A stretch of 8,014 nt of DNA from Spirochaetia bacterium (GCA_031270615.1 JAISXE010000173.1:1-8014); one strand, 5' to 3'; numbered from the stretch's first letter, positions 1 to 6,585 are shown. Program-made: numbers and translations. Notes: a model not told the origin generated them from the letters alone.

Positions 1-102
1 CGCCCCGCCTGCGAAAGCTGCTGCCTGCGGAAACTGTGCCCCGGGACGGGGGGCGGGAAAAACAATCCCGCCAAAAACCCCCTGGGCCGCGCGAGGGATT
101 GA
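1..102 (+). CDS. 3' end of a gene, possibly an AddB/RecB/Cas4-type Fe-S nuclease
   Basis: Frame 1 is open from the window edge to a TGA at 100-102 and gives 33 residues. The start of this tail reads PACESCCLRKLCPG, with cysteines at residues 4, 7 and 13, a C-x2-C-x5-C spacing. That spacing is the C-terminal part of the four-cysteine iron-sulfur site in AddB, Cas4 and related PD-(D/E)XK nucleases, where the cysteines lie close to the protein's end, as here. The nuclease motifs and the fourth cysteine would be upstream, outside the window. The last 20 residues are low in complexity (GTGGGKNNPAKNP), and a GGCGGGA/TCCCGCC hairpin sits within their codons at 52-72. No other frame gives a recognisable protein tail. 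The spacing match is direct; the family assignment is inference from a very short segment. Confidence 0.45.
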   Translation, partial: RPACESCCLRKLCPGTGGGKNNPAKNPLGRARD

Positions 103-126
103 GCGACCGTTCTGGCACAATAACAC

Positions 127-156
127 GCCAAAATTGCCTGCGGCAATTTTTCTGGC
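127..156 (+). terminator. Hairpin with T-run, possible terminator of the left-edge gene
   Basis: A perfect 9-base stem, AAAATTGCC (130-138) and GGCAATTTT (142-150), closes a TGC loop. GCCA at 127-130 and TGGC at 153-156 can extend the base with small bulges. Five T residues (147-151) overlap the 3' arm and A residues flank the 5' arm, so it could stop transcription on either strand. It lies 25 bases after the left-edge stop codon. The stem is AT-rich and weak at its base, so a repeat-derived palindrome is also possible. Confidence 0.35.
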
Positions 157-180
157 CTGTTTCCACGGCTTGGTACAAAG

Positions 181-230
181 GGAGCGGAAAGCCCGGTTTG
201 CGGCGCTACGCCGCAAACGCGCCCAAATTC
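181..230 (+). repeat. Palindrome-containing intergenic repeat, copy 1
   Basis: About 50 bases match the reverse complement of 5115-5166 at most positions, with a 2-base length difference at the hairpin loop and a handful of substitutions. The centre is a perfect 10-base stem, GTTTGCGGCG (196-205) and CGCCGCAAAC (209-218), around a CTA loop. Loops differ between copies while the stem is kept, which suggests an element conserved as a structure, like a REP or small MITE-type repeat. No coding content is seen. Confidence 0.7.
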
Positions 231-265
231 TTTTTTCCACACTCAACCCCTTCTTTATGGGACGC

Positions 266-295
266 TTGATATTAGATTGAATGAAGGGATACAAT
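266..295 (+). promoter_or_regulatory. Possible promoter for the proC operon
   Basis: TTGATA at 266-271 and TACAAT at 290-295 each resemble sigma70 boxes, separated by 18 bases. A start 6-7 bases after the -10 box would fall at 301-302, right at the proC ATG (303), implying a leaderless or nearly leaderless mRNA. That conflicts with the purine-rich GAAGGGA at 283-289, which would otherwise serve as a distant ribosome binding site. The region is AT-richer than its surroundings. The call rests on box similarity only. Confidence 0.35.
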
Positions 296-302
296 CGCAG
301 GT

Positions 303-1115
303 ATGAAAAATATTGGGATAATCGGTTTTGGGAATATGGGGGAGGCGTTTGCCTCGGGGCTGAGGGGCAGGTTCGGCGGGCTGGGTTTTGGGGTCGTGGA
401 GAAGGCGGTGCCGAGGATGGAGGCGGCGAAAAAGGGTTATGGGGCGCGGGACTTTACGGGGGATTTCCGGGGGCTGCTTGATTTCGCGGATGTCACGATT
501 ATCGCGGTCAAGCCCCAGGACGCGGAAGCGGTGCTGAGGGAGCTTGCGCCTTATTCGGGGGGCAGGAAGTTCGCGGCGATTGTCGCGGGGAAGACTTTGG
601 CTTTTTACCAGGGGTATTTGCAGACGCCGTACCTGGCCCGCTTTATGCCGAACCTTGCGGCGATGTACGGGAAGGCGGCTGTGGGGGTTTGTTTTCCTGA
701 GGCCGGGGGGGAGGCGCGGGAATTCGGGGCTTTCCGGGGCGAGGCCCTGGAGCTGGCCGGAGCGGCGGGCTGGGCTTTGGAGGTGCCGGAAAAACTTATG
801 CCTGTGGTTACGGGCCTTTCGGGGTCCGGCATTGCCTACGTTTTTGCTTTTATCCACGCCCTGGCTTTGGGCGGGGTCAAGACGGGCCTTGCGTATGACA
901 GGGCCTGCGCTGTGGCGCTTCAGGTGATTGAGGGCGCGGCGGCTGTTGTGCGGGGCACGGGGGATTCTCCGGCGAACCTTATCGCGAAGGTCTGTTCCCC
1001 TGCGGGGACAACCATCGCGGGGATTGCGGCTTTGGAGGAGGCGGCTTTCAGCGCCGCCGTGATGCGGGCAGTGGAAGAGGCCGCCCTGCGGGCCGAAGAA
1101 CTGGAAGGGGTGTAG
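303..1115 (+). CDS. proC: Pyrroline-5-carboxylate reductase
   Basis: This cytosolic enzyme reduces 1-pyrroline-5-carboxylate to proline with NAD(P)H, the last step of proline synthesis. The protein has 270 residues, the usual family length. The N-terminal Rossmann fold shows the dinucleotide-binding GFGNMG at residues 8-13 and the conserved AVKPQ at 68-72. MPN at 115-117 and SGSG at 173-176 are family landmarks, and the C-terminal helical dimerisation domain holds the family signature around 226-246. Two usually conserved positions differ: SPAGTT (232-237) where SPGGTT is typical, and SGSGIAYVF where SGSGPAYVF is typical. The ATG at 303 places the Rossmann motif right at the N-terminus, as expected; GAAGGGA at 283-289 is a rather distant ribosome site. 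It is the first gene of a tightly packed operon, and its TAG is one base before the serS start. Confidence 0.95.
   Translation: MKNIGIIGFGNMGEAFASGLRGRFGGLGFGVVEKAVPRMEAAKKGYGARDFTGDFRGLLDFADVTIIAVKPQDAEAVLRELAPYSGGRKFAAIVAGKTLAFYQGYLQTPYLARFMPNLAAMYGKAAVGVCFPEAGGEAREFGAFRGEALELAGAAGWALEVPEKLMPVVTGLSGSGIAYVFAFIHALALGGVKTGLAYDRACAVALQVIEGAAAVVRGTGDSPANLIAKVCSPAGTTIAGIAALEEAAFSAAVMRAVEEAALRAEELEGV
1103..1110 (+). promoter_or_regulatory. Ribosome binding site that fixes the GTG start of serS
   Basis: GGAAGGGG lies within the last codons of proC, 6 bases before GTG at 1117. It is the best Shine-Dalgarno-like sequence in the operon. It supports the non-ATG start of serS, which gives the standard MIDLKFL N-terminus of seryl-tRNA synthetases. 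Confidence 0.7.
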
Positions 1116-1116
1116 C

Positions 1117-2391
1117 GTGATCGATTTGAAATTTTTGAAGGACAACCTTGCCGCGATGGAAAAGAATATCCGCGACCGCGCCATGCGGGCTGACGCGGCG
1201 GGGGTGGTGCGGCTGTATGACCGGCGCAACGCCCTGATTCAGGAGGCGGACGCCCTGCGGGGCCGACGCAACGAGAACGCCGCGAGAATGAAGGGCGTTT
1301 CCCCGGAAGGGCGCGCCGCCCTTGTCGAGGAGGGCAAAAACCTGAAAGCGCGGATAGCGTCGCTTGAGGGGCAGTTGGAAGAGGCGGAAAAGGAGCTTGC
1401 CGCCGCGGCTTCGCGGATTCCCAATATGGCGCACCCCCAGGCGCCCGTGGGCAGGGAGGACAAGGACAACCTCGAGATAAAACGTTTCGGGGAACCGACT
1501 GTTTTTTCTTTTAAACCCCTGGACCATGTGCAGCTTGGCGAGAGGCTCGATATTATCGATTTTGATGCCGGCACAAAGGTGTCGGGGACGAAATTTTATT
1601 ACCTGAAAAACGAGGCGGTTTTTCTGGAACTCGCGCTGACCCGCTACGCTTTGGATATTCTGGTGCAGCGCGGTTTTACCCCGATGATTACGCCTGACAT
1701 CGCGAAGGAGGAGATCCTCGAGGGCATAGGCTTTAATCCCCGTGGGGAGGAGAGCAATATTTACGCCCTGGAGGGGACAGGTTCCTGCCTGGTCGGCACG
1801 GCCGAGATCACCCTCGGCGGCTACCATGCGGACAGCATTCTGGACAAGGAGAGGCTTCCGCTGCGGCTGGCCGGCCTGTCGCACTGCTTCCGCCGCGAGG
1901 CGGGCGCTGCGGGCCAGTTCTCCAAGGGACTGTACCGGGTCCACCAGTTTTCCAAGGTGGAGATGTTCGTGTACTGCGCGCCGGAGGACTCCGGGGCCTG
2001 GCACGAAAAACTTTTGGGCATCGAGGAAGAGATATTCCGTGGCCTGGAGCTGCCCTACCGCGTTGTTGACACCTGCACCGGGGATCTGGGCGCTCCTGCG
2101 TACCGCAAGTTCGATATTGAGGCGTGGATGCCCGGCCGGGGCGAGGGGGGCGAATGGGGGGAGGTTACCAGCACCTCCAACTGCACGGACTACCAGTCCC
2201 GCCGGCTGGGCGTGCGTTACCGGGACGAGGGCAAGACGCGCTATGTGCATATGCTCAACGGCACGGCAATCGCCCTTTCCCGGGGCATCATCGCCATACT
2301 GGAGAATTTCCAGCAGGCCGACGCTTCGGTGAAGATCCCGCCGCGCCTTGTCCCCTATACGGGCTTTGATGCCATCAAGCCGCGCCGCTGA
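1117..2391 (+). CDS. serS: Seryl-tRNA synthetase
   Basis: This cytosolic class II aminoacyl-tRNA synthetase charges tRNA-Ser (and usually tRNA-Sec) with serine using ATP. At 424 residues it has the full bacterial length. The N-terminal MIDLKFLKDN is typical, and residues about 25-100 are charged and heptad-like, forming the antiparallel coiled-coil arm that grips the tRNA long variable arm. The catalytic core shows TAE at 228-230 (serine pocket), motif 2 CFRREAGAAG at 257-266, TSTSNCTDYQ at 351-360, and motif 3 from about 380 to 399 with its arginine at 389. TAE is followed by ITLGGYH rather than the common VPLTNL, and motif 3 reads NGTAIALSRG, so it belongs to a somewhat divergent bacterial or organelle-like branch. 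The start is GTG with a good ribosome site inside proC. Its TGA shares the A with the ATG of the next gene. Confidence 0.98.
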   Translation: MIDLKFLKDNLAAMEKNIRDRAMRADAAGVVRLYDRRNALIQEADALRGRRNENAARMKGVSPEGRAALVEEGKNLKARIASLEGQLEEAEKELAAAASRIPNMAHPQAPVGREDKDNLEIKRFGEPTVFSFKPLDHVQLGERLDIIDFDAGTKVSGTKFYYLKNEAVFLELALTRYALDILVQRGFTPMITPDIAKEEILEGIGFNPRGEESNIYALEGTGSCLVGTAEITLGGYHADSILDKERLPLRLAGLSHCFRREAGAAGQFSKGLYRVHQFSKVEMFVYCAPEDSGAWHEKLLGIEEEIFRGLELPYRVVDTCTGDLGAPAYRKFDIEAWMPGRGEGGEWGEVTSTSNCTDYQSRRLGVRYRDEGKTRYVHMLNGTAIALSRGIIAILENFQQADASVKIPPRLVPYTGFDAIKPRR

Positions 2392-3494
2392 TGAACCGCG
2401 CCTTTATTGTCGCTGAAATCGGCACGGCGCACGGGGGGGACTTTGGCCTGGCCCGCGATCTGGTAAAGGCGGCGGCTTCCTGCGGGGCGGATGCCGCGAA
2501 ATTCCAGTGCGTCTACGCCGACGAGATCCTGCACCCCCTGGCCGGGACGGTAAGACTGCCGGGCGGGGATGTCCCCCTGTACGAGCGTTTCCGCTGCCTT
2601 GAGCGCGGGGAGGATTTTTACGCGCGGCTCAAGGCCATGACGGAGGAAGAGGGTCTTGTTTTTATGTGTTCGCCCTTCGGCATGCAGAGCGCCCGCATCC
2701 TGCGCGATATAGGAACGCCGGCAATAAAAATCGCCTCGCCGGAGCTGAACCATTTTCCGCTTTTGCGGGAGGTCGCTTCCTACGGGCGCTCGCTAGTCCT
2801 GTCCAGCGGCGTTTCGACCCTTGCCGACATTGAGAAGGCCCTTTCGGCGCTGCGCGAAGGTTCCGGCGGGGGGGGCGGATCGGGCTGCACGCTTTTGCAC
2901 TGCGTTACCGCCTATCCCGCGCCGGAGGAGGAGTACAACATCCGCGTTATTCCGAATCTGGCAGCGGTCTTCGGCCTGCCTGCGGGGGTTTCGGATCACT
3001 CCCGCGATCCGATCCTGGTTCCCGTCCTGGCCGCCCTGCACGGCGCGGCGATGATTGAAAAGCATTTTACCCTCGATACCGAAGGCGGCGGCCTGGACGA
3101 TCCCATAGCCCTTGGGCCCCGCGACTTTGGGATAATGGTGAGGGAGGTGCGCGCCGCGGAAAGCGAGAAGGCTGCGGGCCGCGCCGCCGAAGCGCGCGAG
3201 GCGATTGAGGCGGCCTACGGCGCGGACAGGGTGCGCCGCGTTTTGGGAAACGGCGTGAAAAGCCTGGCGCCTTCGGAGGCGGCCAACTACGCGGCGACCC
3301 GCCGCAGCATCCACGCCCGCGTGGAAATCCCCGCCGGCGAGGAGTTTAGCCCCGCGAATACCGCCGTCCTCCGCAGCGAGAAAAACCTGCGTCCCGGACT
3401 AGGGCCGGAATTCCTGGACCTGATTCTGGGACGCCCCGCGGCGCGGGGCGTCCCGGCCGGGGAAGGCATTACCTGGGACGAGATTCTCGCATGA
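2391..3494 (+). CDS. neuB: NeuB/SpsE-family nonulosonic acid (sialic acid-type) synthase
   Basis: Members condense phosphoenolpyruvate with a hexosamine-derived sugar (ManNAc or related) to make N-acetylneuraminate, legionaminate or pseudaminate, precursors of surface glycans or glycosylated flagellin. The protein has 367 residues. The NeuB TIM barrel covers about 1-265: FIVAEIGTAHGG (5-16), KFQ (37-39), CSPFGMQSA (93-101), KIASPELN (113-120), LLHCVTAYPAP (168-178), GVSDHS (199-204) and EKHFTLD (223-229). His203, His225 and Asp236 correspond to the metal-site residues known from Neisseria NeuB. The C-terminal SAF (antifreeze-like) domain runs about 304-366. The usual EIGVNHNG reads EIGTAHGG. 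A glycine-rich loop (158-165) is encoded across a run of eight G. The start overlaps the serS stop by one base. No neuA, neuC or other sugar genes are in the window, so the exact substrate cannot be told. Confidence 0.9.
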   Translation: MNRAFIVAEIGTAHGGDFGLARDLVKAAASCGADAAKFQCVYADEILHPLAGTVRLPGGDVPLYERFRCLERGEDFYARLKAMTEEEGLVFMCSPFGMQSARILRDIGTPAIKIASPELNHFPLLREVASYGRSLVLSSGVSTLADIEKALSALREGSGGGGGSGCTLLHCVTAYPAPEEEYNIRVIPNLAAVFGLPAGVSDHSRDPILVPVLAALHGAAMIEKHFTLDTEGGGLDDPIALGPRDFGIMVREVRAAESEKAAGRAAEAREAIEAAYGADRVRRVLGNGVKSLAPSEAANYAATRRSIHARVEIPAGEEFSPANTAVLRSEKNLRPGLGPEFLDLILGRPAARGVPAGEGITWDEILA

Positions 3495-5023
3495 GCGGCT
3501 ATGAGGCGATTGTTGTCGGCGGCGGGCTTGGGGGGATGACGGCGGCCCTGTACCTCGCGGGAAGGGGGCTGAAAACCCTTGTTCTTGAACAGAACCACCA
3601 GACAGGCGGCAACATGTCCGGCTTCCGGCGCGGGCGGTTTTACTTTGACGGGGGCGACCAGTCCTTTGAAAGCCTGGGGATCGTGTTTCCCATTTTGGGG
3701 GAACTGGGCGTTTTGGACAGGATACAATGGCATAAGGCCCGCTTTCGGATGGTTGCCCCTGATTTTGATTTGTTCGTGGATTCCTTTGATCAGGTTGAAA
3801 ACGATCTTGCCGCCGCGTTTCCGGGGGAAGAAGGCATTCACGCGCTTTTCAAGGAGATCCGCGAGGTTTCCCGTTTTATCAGCCTACATTCCAGCCCCTG
3901 GAGTTTTCCCCTGGTCCATGATTTTTCCGTGGGGAAGCTCCTGGGCCTCGCGCCCTGGTTTTTCAAGGCGCGCAGATGGCTTACCACGCGCTACCGGGAA
4001 AAAATATGCGGCCTTATAAAAAGACCCGATCTGCGCGCATGGCTTTCGCAGATCGGCTATTACCGGATGCCCTTTGTTTTTTTCGCGGGTTTTTGGCATT
4101 TGTGGATGCACGACTACTGGTATCCCGAAGGCGGCATGCAGGCCCTGCACGGCGTCCTGGTCCGGCGTTTGCGGGAATTGGGGGGCGACCTCCGCCTGTG
4201 CGCCCGCGTTGCGAAAATCGAAACAAAAAACGGCAAGGCGCTGTCCCTTGTCACGGATACGGGCGAGACTTTCGCCGCGCGGCGCTTTGTCTACGCGGGC
4301 GATTATAAGAAACTTGTCGCGGAAATCGCGCCGGAAGTGTTTAGGCCAGCGTTCGCGAAAAAAGTAAAAGAGGCGAAACTGACGGAGGAGCTTGTCAGCG
4401 TTTACCTGGGCCTCGGCATGGGCGCGGATGAGCTGCACGGAAAACTCGGCGCGCAGCATGTGTTTTTTTTCCCGAACTACGAAGTGGTTTTTCCCCAGGC
4501 GGATTCCCCTTCCAACGTGCACGGCAGGATGTGGGTGGTCCTTAACCATTTCGGCAGGGAAAACCCCCATGCGGCCCCGCAGGGCGCAACGGGCGTCGTG
4601 CTGCAAAGCTACAGCGCCTGGGACTGGCAAAACCGCTGGCAGGGCGGGGACGGAAAACTCCCCCGGCCCGGCGCGTACAAACAGCTCAAAGACCAGGTTG
4701 CCGGGGAATTCCTTTGCAGCGCACAGCGGATCCTCCCCGGCCTTGAGGCGAAAATCCTGTACCAGGACGTGGGGACCCCCTTGAGTGCGGAGAGGTTTTC
4801 CCTTAACAGCCGCGGCTCCTCAGGCGGCTGGTGCTACGGCGACCGGGAATCCCTGGTGTACCGCCGCCTGGGAAAAAACCTTATCAAAACGCCGCTGGAA
4901 AATCTTTTGGTCTGCGGCCACTACAGCCTGTGGCCCGGCGGCGTCATCAGCGCCGCACTCAGCGGAAAAATCGCCGGCAACCTCGCGGCGGGCCGCAGGG
5001 CGCTGGAGCGGTTCCCGGTTTAA
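3491..5023 (+). CDS. FAD-dependent oxidoreductase, phytoene desaturase / retinol saturase-like
   Basis: This 510-residue protein belongs to the CrtI/RetSat-like flavin amine-oxidase superfamily, whose members desaturate, saturate or isomerise lipophilic polyenes. The N-terminus has the FAD-binding dinucleotide motif GGGLGGMTA (10-18) and the acidic end of beta-2 (E33), then TGGNMSGF (38-45). YPEGGMQAL (211-219) matches the family's P-x-GG-M-x-x-L motif. The C-terminal FAD segment is NLLVCGHYSLWPGG followed by ISAALSGKIAGNLA (about 471-499). The region 130-210 is rich in aromatic and hydrophobic residues and may form the substrate or membrane-contact face; no clear transmembrane helix or signal peptide is seen. 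The ATG overlaps the upstream stop by 4 bases (ATGA), indicating translational coupling. No phytoene synthase or other carotenoid genes lie nearby, so a carotenoid role is not supported; the substrate is unknown. Confidence 0.85.
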   Translation: MSGYEAIVVGGGLGGMTAALYLAGRGLKTLVLEQNHQTGGNMSGFRRGRFYFDGGDQSFESLGIVFPILGELGVLDRIQWHKARFRMVAPDFDLFVDSFDQVENDLAAAFPGEEGIHALFKEIREVSRFISLHSSPWSFPLVHDFSVGKLLGLAPWFFKARRWLTTRYREKICGLIKRPDLRAWLSQIGYYRMPFVFFAGFWHLWMHDYWYPEGGMQALHGVLVRRLRELGGDLRLCARVAKIETKNGKALSLVTDTGETFAARRFVYAGDYKKLVAEIAPEVFRPAFAKKVKEAKLTEELVSVYLGLGMGADELHGKLGAQHVFFFPNYEVVFPQADSPSNVHGRMWVVLNHFGRENPHAAPQGATGVVLQSYSAWDWQNRWQGGDGKLPRPGAYKQLKDQVAGEFLCSAQRILPGLEAKILYQDVGTPLSAERFSLNSRGSSGGWCYGDRESLVYRRLGKNLIKTPLENLLVCGHYSLWPGGVISAALSGKIAGNLAAGRRALERFPV

Positions 5024-5049
5024 CCCCTAACTCCGCTCGTTTTAGGGTT
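5022..5049 (+). terminator. Weak hairpin at the end of the operon
   Basis: AACCC (5022-5026) pairs with GGGTT (5045-5049), and TAA (5028-5030) pairs with TTA (5042-5044), with one bulged C and an 11-base loop. It begins inside the TAA stop of the oxidoreductase. The tail after it (CTTATGATCTT) is only mildly T-rich, so it is a poor intrinsic terminator. It is the only candidate near the operon end. Confidence 0.2.
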
Positions 5050-5114
5050 CTTATGATCTTAATTCATTATAGTGAGCCTGTTCCAAAACCCATTTATAAT
5101 TTTACTCCGCTTTG

Positions 5115-5166
5115 GAATTTTGGCGCATTTGCGGCGCAGAACGCCGCAAACCGGGCTATCCGCTCC
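5115..5166 (-). repeat. Palindrome-containing intergenic repeat, copy 2 (inverted)
   Basis: The reverse complement of this 52-base segment aligns with 181-230. The internal stem TTTGCGGCG (5128-5136) and CGCCGCAAA (5142-5150) is intact with a CAGAA loop. The two copies face each other across the whole proC to oxidoreductase operon. The sequence outside the roughly 50-base unit does not match, so the unit has clear boundaries. Confidence 0.7.
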
Positions 5167-5174
5167 AATTCCTC

Positions 5175-5194
5175 GGATTTGCCCATGCAAATCC
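5175..5194. repeat. Perfect 8-base inverted repeat
   Basis: GGATTTGC (5175-5182) and GCAAATCC (5187-5194) are separated by CCAT, nine bases after the palindromic repeat copy 2. A smaller GCGG/CCGC stem follows at 5196-5208. No T-run follows, so it is not a standard terminator; it may be a protein-binding site or part of a composite intergenic repeat. The remainder of the 5024-5280 gap shows a TATAAT at 5095-5100 without a convincing -35 box. Confidence 0.4.
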
Positions 5195-5251
5195 TGCGGG
5201 ATTTCCGCTTCTATCCCTTGCGCCCCACGGGCTGACCTATGCCTTAACTTG

Positions 5252-5282
5252 TTGACAGTGGCCTGCTTTGGGTTGCTGAAAT
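5252..5282 (+). promoter_or_regulatory. Possible promoter for the OmpA-domain gene
   Basis: A full-consensus -35 box TTGACA lies at 5252-5257. The best -10 match is TGAAAT at 5277-5282 (four of six bases), with a long 19-base spacer. If this promoter is used, transcription starts near 5289, past the first possible ATG (5281), and translation would begin at the second ATG (5323). The -10 box is weak, so this is tentative. Confidence 0.35.
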
Positions 5283-6561
5283 GGGCTGGAGAAGTTCTGA
5301 AAAAATTCCGAAAAAGAAATACATGGAAGCGAATTTTAGAAATTCAGGGCGCGGAAGGAATTCGCGGCTTTTTGTCTGTATCGCCGTATGCGGGTTTTTT
5401 TTTACGCCGTTTCCGGCCCAGGCCCAAAACATCCTTCCCCCAGGCGAGGCCTCCGAAGTCTACCGCGTCACCGAAAAGCACAATTTCCGCAAACGCGAAA
5501 ACGGGAAATATGTCGGCGCGGCGTACCGGGAAATCCGGGGAACGTTGAGCCGCGAAGGCGGGACTTCCGGCGGAAGCCTCGCGTATGCCGGAAGGTTTTA
5601 CGTCCTTGAGGAAACAAAGCGCGAGGCCCGGCTTGCCTCCGCGCCCGTGGACGCATCGCTTTCCGCGAGCCTGAGCCTGAATCCCCAGGGCGCCGTCAGC
5701 GCGGGAAGCCCGGGGCGTTTTCCGACCATGCGGGATTTCCCGGCCCTGCCCAAAGAGGCCCTGGCCCAGGGCGCGGGCTGGCAGGCCAGCGCCGAGCGAA
5801 TGCTGGACCCGCTTTTTTCCGGCAGCGTCACGCCTGTACGGGTGTATGTTGACTACACCTATACCGGGCCGGGGGACTACAAGGGTTTTTCCGGGCACTA
5901 CCTGAAAGCGCGCTACGCGGTCCGCTACCGCCGCGGCGAAAGCGCGGCCGCGGACCCTGAGCTGGATGAGGCAAACGGGCGCCACGAGGCAAACATCTTC
6001 CTGCCCTCCGAAAGCGGCGGCCCCAGGCTTATAAGCGAAACCTTCAAAGAGCTGTACCGCTACCGGGGCGGCCGCGAGCTGTCCGTGGAAGGCGCGGTTC
6101 TTACCTTTTTTGAAGGCAGCTCCCCCCTGAACCGGACGGAAACCCTGAACCGCGTCACGCGGCTTGTCCCGGCCCCTTCCGCGGACATTCCCGGCATCGA
6201 AGTGCAAGACCTGGACGAGGGCGTCACGCTTACCGTGAACAACCTGCGCTTTGAGGCGGATTCCGCCCAGCTTCTGCCTGCGGAAAACCCGCGCCTGGAT
6301 GCCCTGGCAAAGGCCCTGCTGTCCGTGGCGGACAGAAACTTTCTGGTTGTGGGACACGCGGCGGATACCGGCAGGCCGGCAGGGGAAAAGCAGCTTTCCG
6401 TGGAACGGGCGCGGGCCATTACCCAGGCCCTGGAAGCGCGGGGCGTCCCCCCAGGCAGGCTTTTGTACGAGGGGCGCGGGTCATCGCAGCCGGTAGCGCC
6501 TAACACGAGCGGGGAAGGCCGCGCGCGCAACCGCCGCGTGGAAATCATCATCCTTGAGTAA
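5281..6561 (+). CDS. Exported OmpA-domain protein, peptidoglycan-binding
   Basis: The 426-residue product has an N-terminal signal peptide: basic residues up to R29, a hydrophobic stretch from about L30 to F44, then PAQA|Q with likely cleavage after A48. There is no lipobox cysteine at the cleavage site. Residues about 50-300 match no family I can name; they are rich in aromatics and charged residues and could be a beta-rich periplasmic domain. The C-terminal OmpA-like domain spans about 315-426, with VVGHAADTG (356-364), LSVERA (372-377) and NRRVE (417-421). D362 and R376 correspond to the residues that bind diaminopimelate in peptidoglycan. The likely role is anchoring the envelope to the cell wall. 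Two starts are possible: ATG 5281 (reported so that nothing is lost) and ATG 5323, which gives a shorter, more usual signal peptide and fits the putative promoter. Neither has a good ribosome site. Nine T in a row (5395-5403) encode FFF in the signal peptide. Confidence 0.85.
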   Translation: MGWRSSEKIPKKKYMEANFRNSGRGRNSRLFVCIAVCGFFFTPFPAQAQNILPPGEASEVYRVTEKHNFRKRENGKYVGAAYREIRGTLSREGGTSGGSLAYAGRFYVLEETKREARLASAPVDASLSASLSLNPQGAVSAGSPGRFPTMRDFPALPKEALAQGAGWQASAERMLDPLFSGSVTPVRVYVDYTYTGPGDYKGFSGHYLKARYAVRYRRGESAAADPELDEANGRHEANIFLPSESGGPRLISETFKELYRYRGGRELSVEGAVLTFFEGSSPLNRTETLNRVTRLVPAPSADIPGIEVQDLDEGVTLTVNNLRFEADSAQLLPAENPRLDALAKALLSVADRNFLVVGHAADTGRPAGEKQLSVERARAITQALEARGVPPGRLLYEGRGSSQPVAPNTSGEGRARNRRVEIIILE

Positions 6562-6585
6562 CTGTCCGGAAATGATATGCAGCAA

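Noticed and set aside
36..269. Small forward open frame of 77 codons before proC
   Set aside because: It runs through a hairpin and the palindromic repeat, has no ribosome site and no protein-like composition.
255..1229. Long reverse-strand open frame of 324 codons opposite proC
   Set aside because: It is rich in Arg, Pro and His with no recognisable motif, and it lies opposite a clear proC. GC-rich codons on the real strand leave few stops on the other.
1048..2250. Reverse-strand open frame of 400 codons opposite serS
   Set aside because: serS has all its class II motifs in the forward frame. The reverse product is low-complexity and shows no family features.
3884..4630. Reverse-strand open frame of 248 codons opposite the FAD oxidoreductase
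   Set aside because: The FAD and C-terminal motifs of the forward protein span the region; the reverse frame has no motif.
5064..5100. TATAAT boxes on both strands as promoters (5095-5100 forward, about 5065-5070 reverse)
   Set aside because: Neither has a convincing -35 box at a proper distance, and no gene starts at a matching place downstream.
5072..5548. Forward open frames across the gap before the OmpA-domain gene
   Set aside because: They run through the palindromic repeat and then out of frame into the OmpA-domain gene, and have no recognisable features.
5344..6357. Reverse-strand open frame of 337 codons opposite the OmpA-domain gene
   Set aside because: The forward frame has a signal peptide and an OmpA domain; the reverse translation resembles no protein and has compositional bias.
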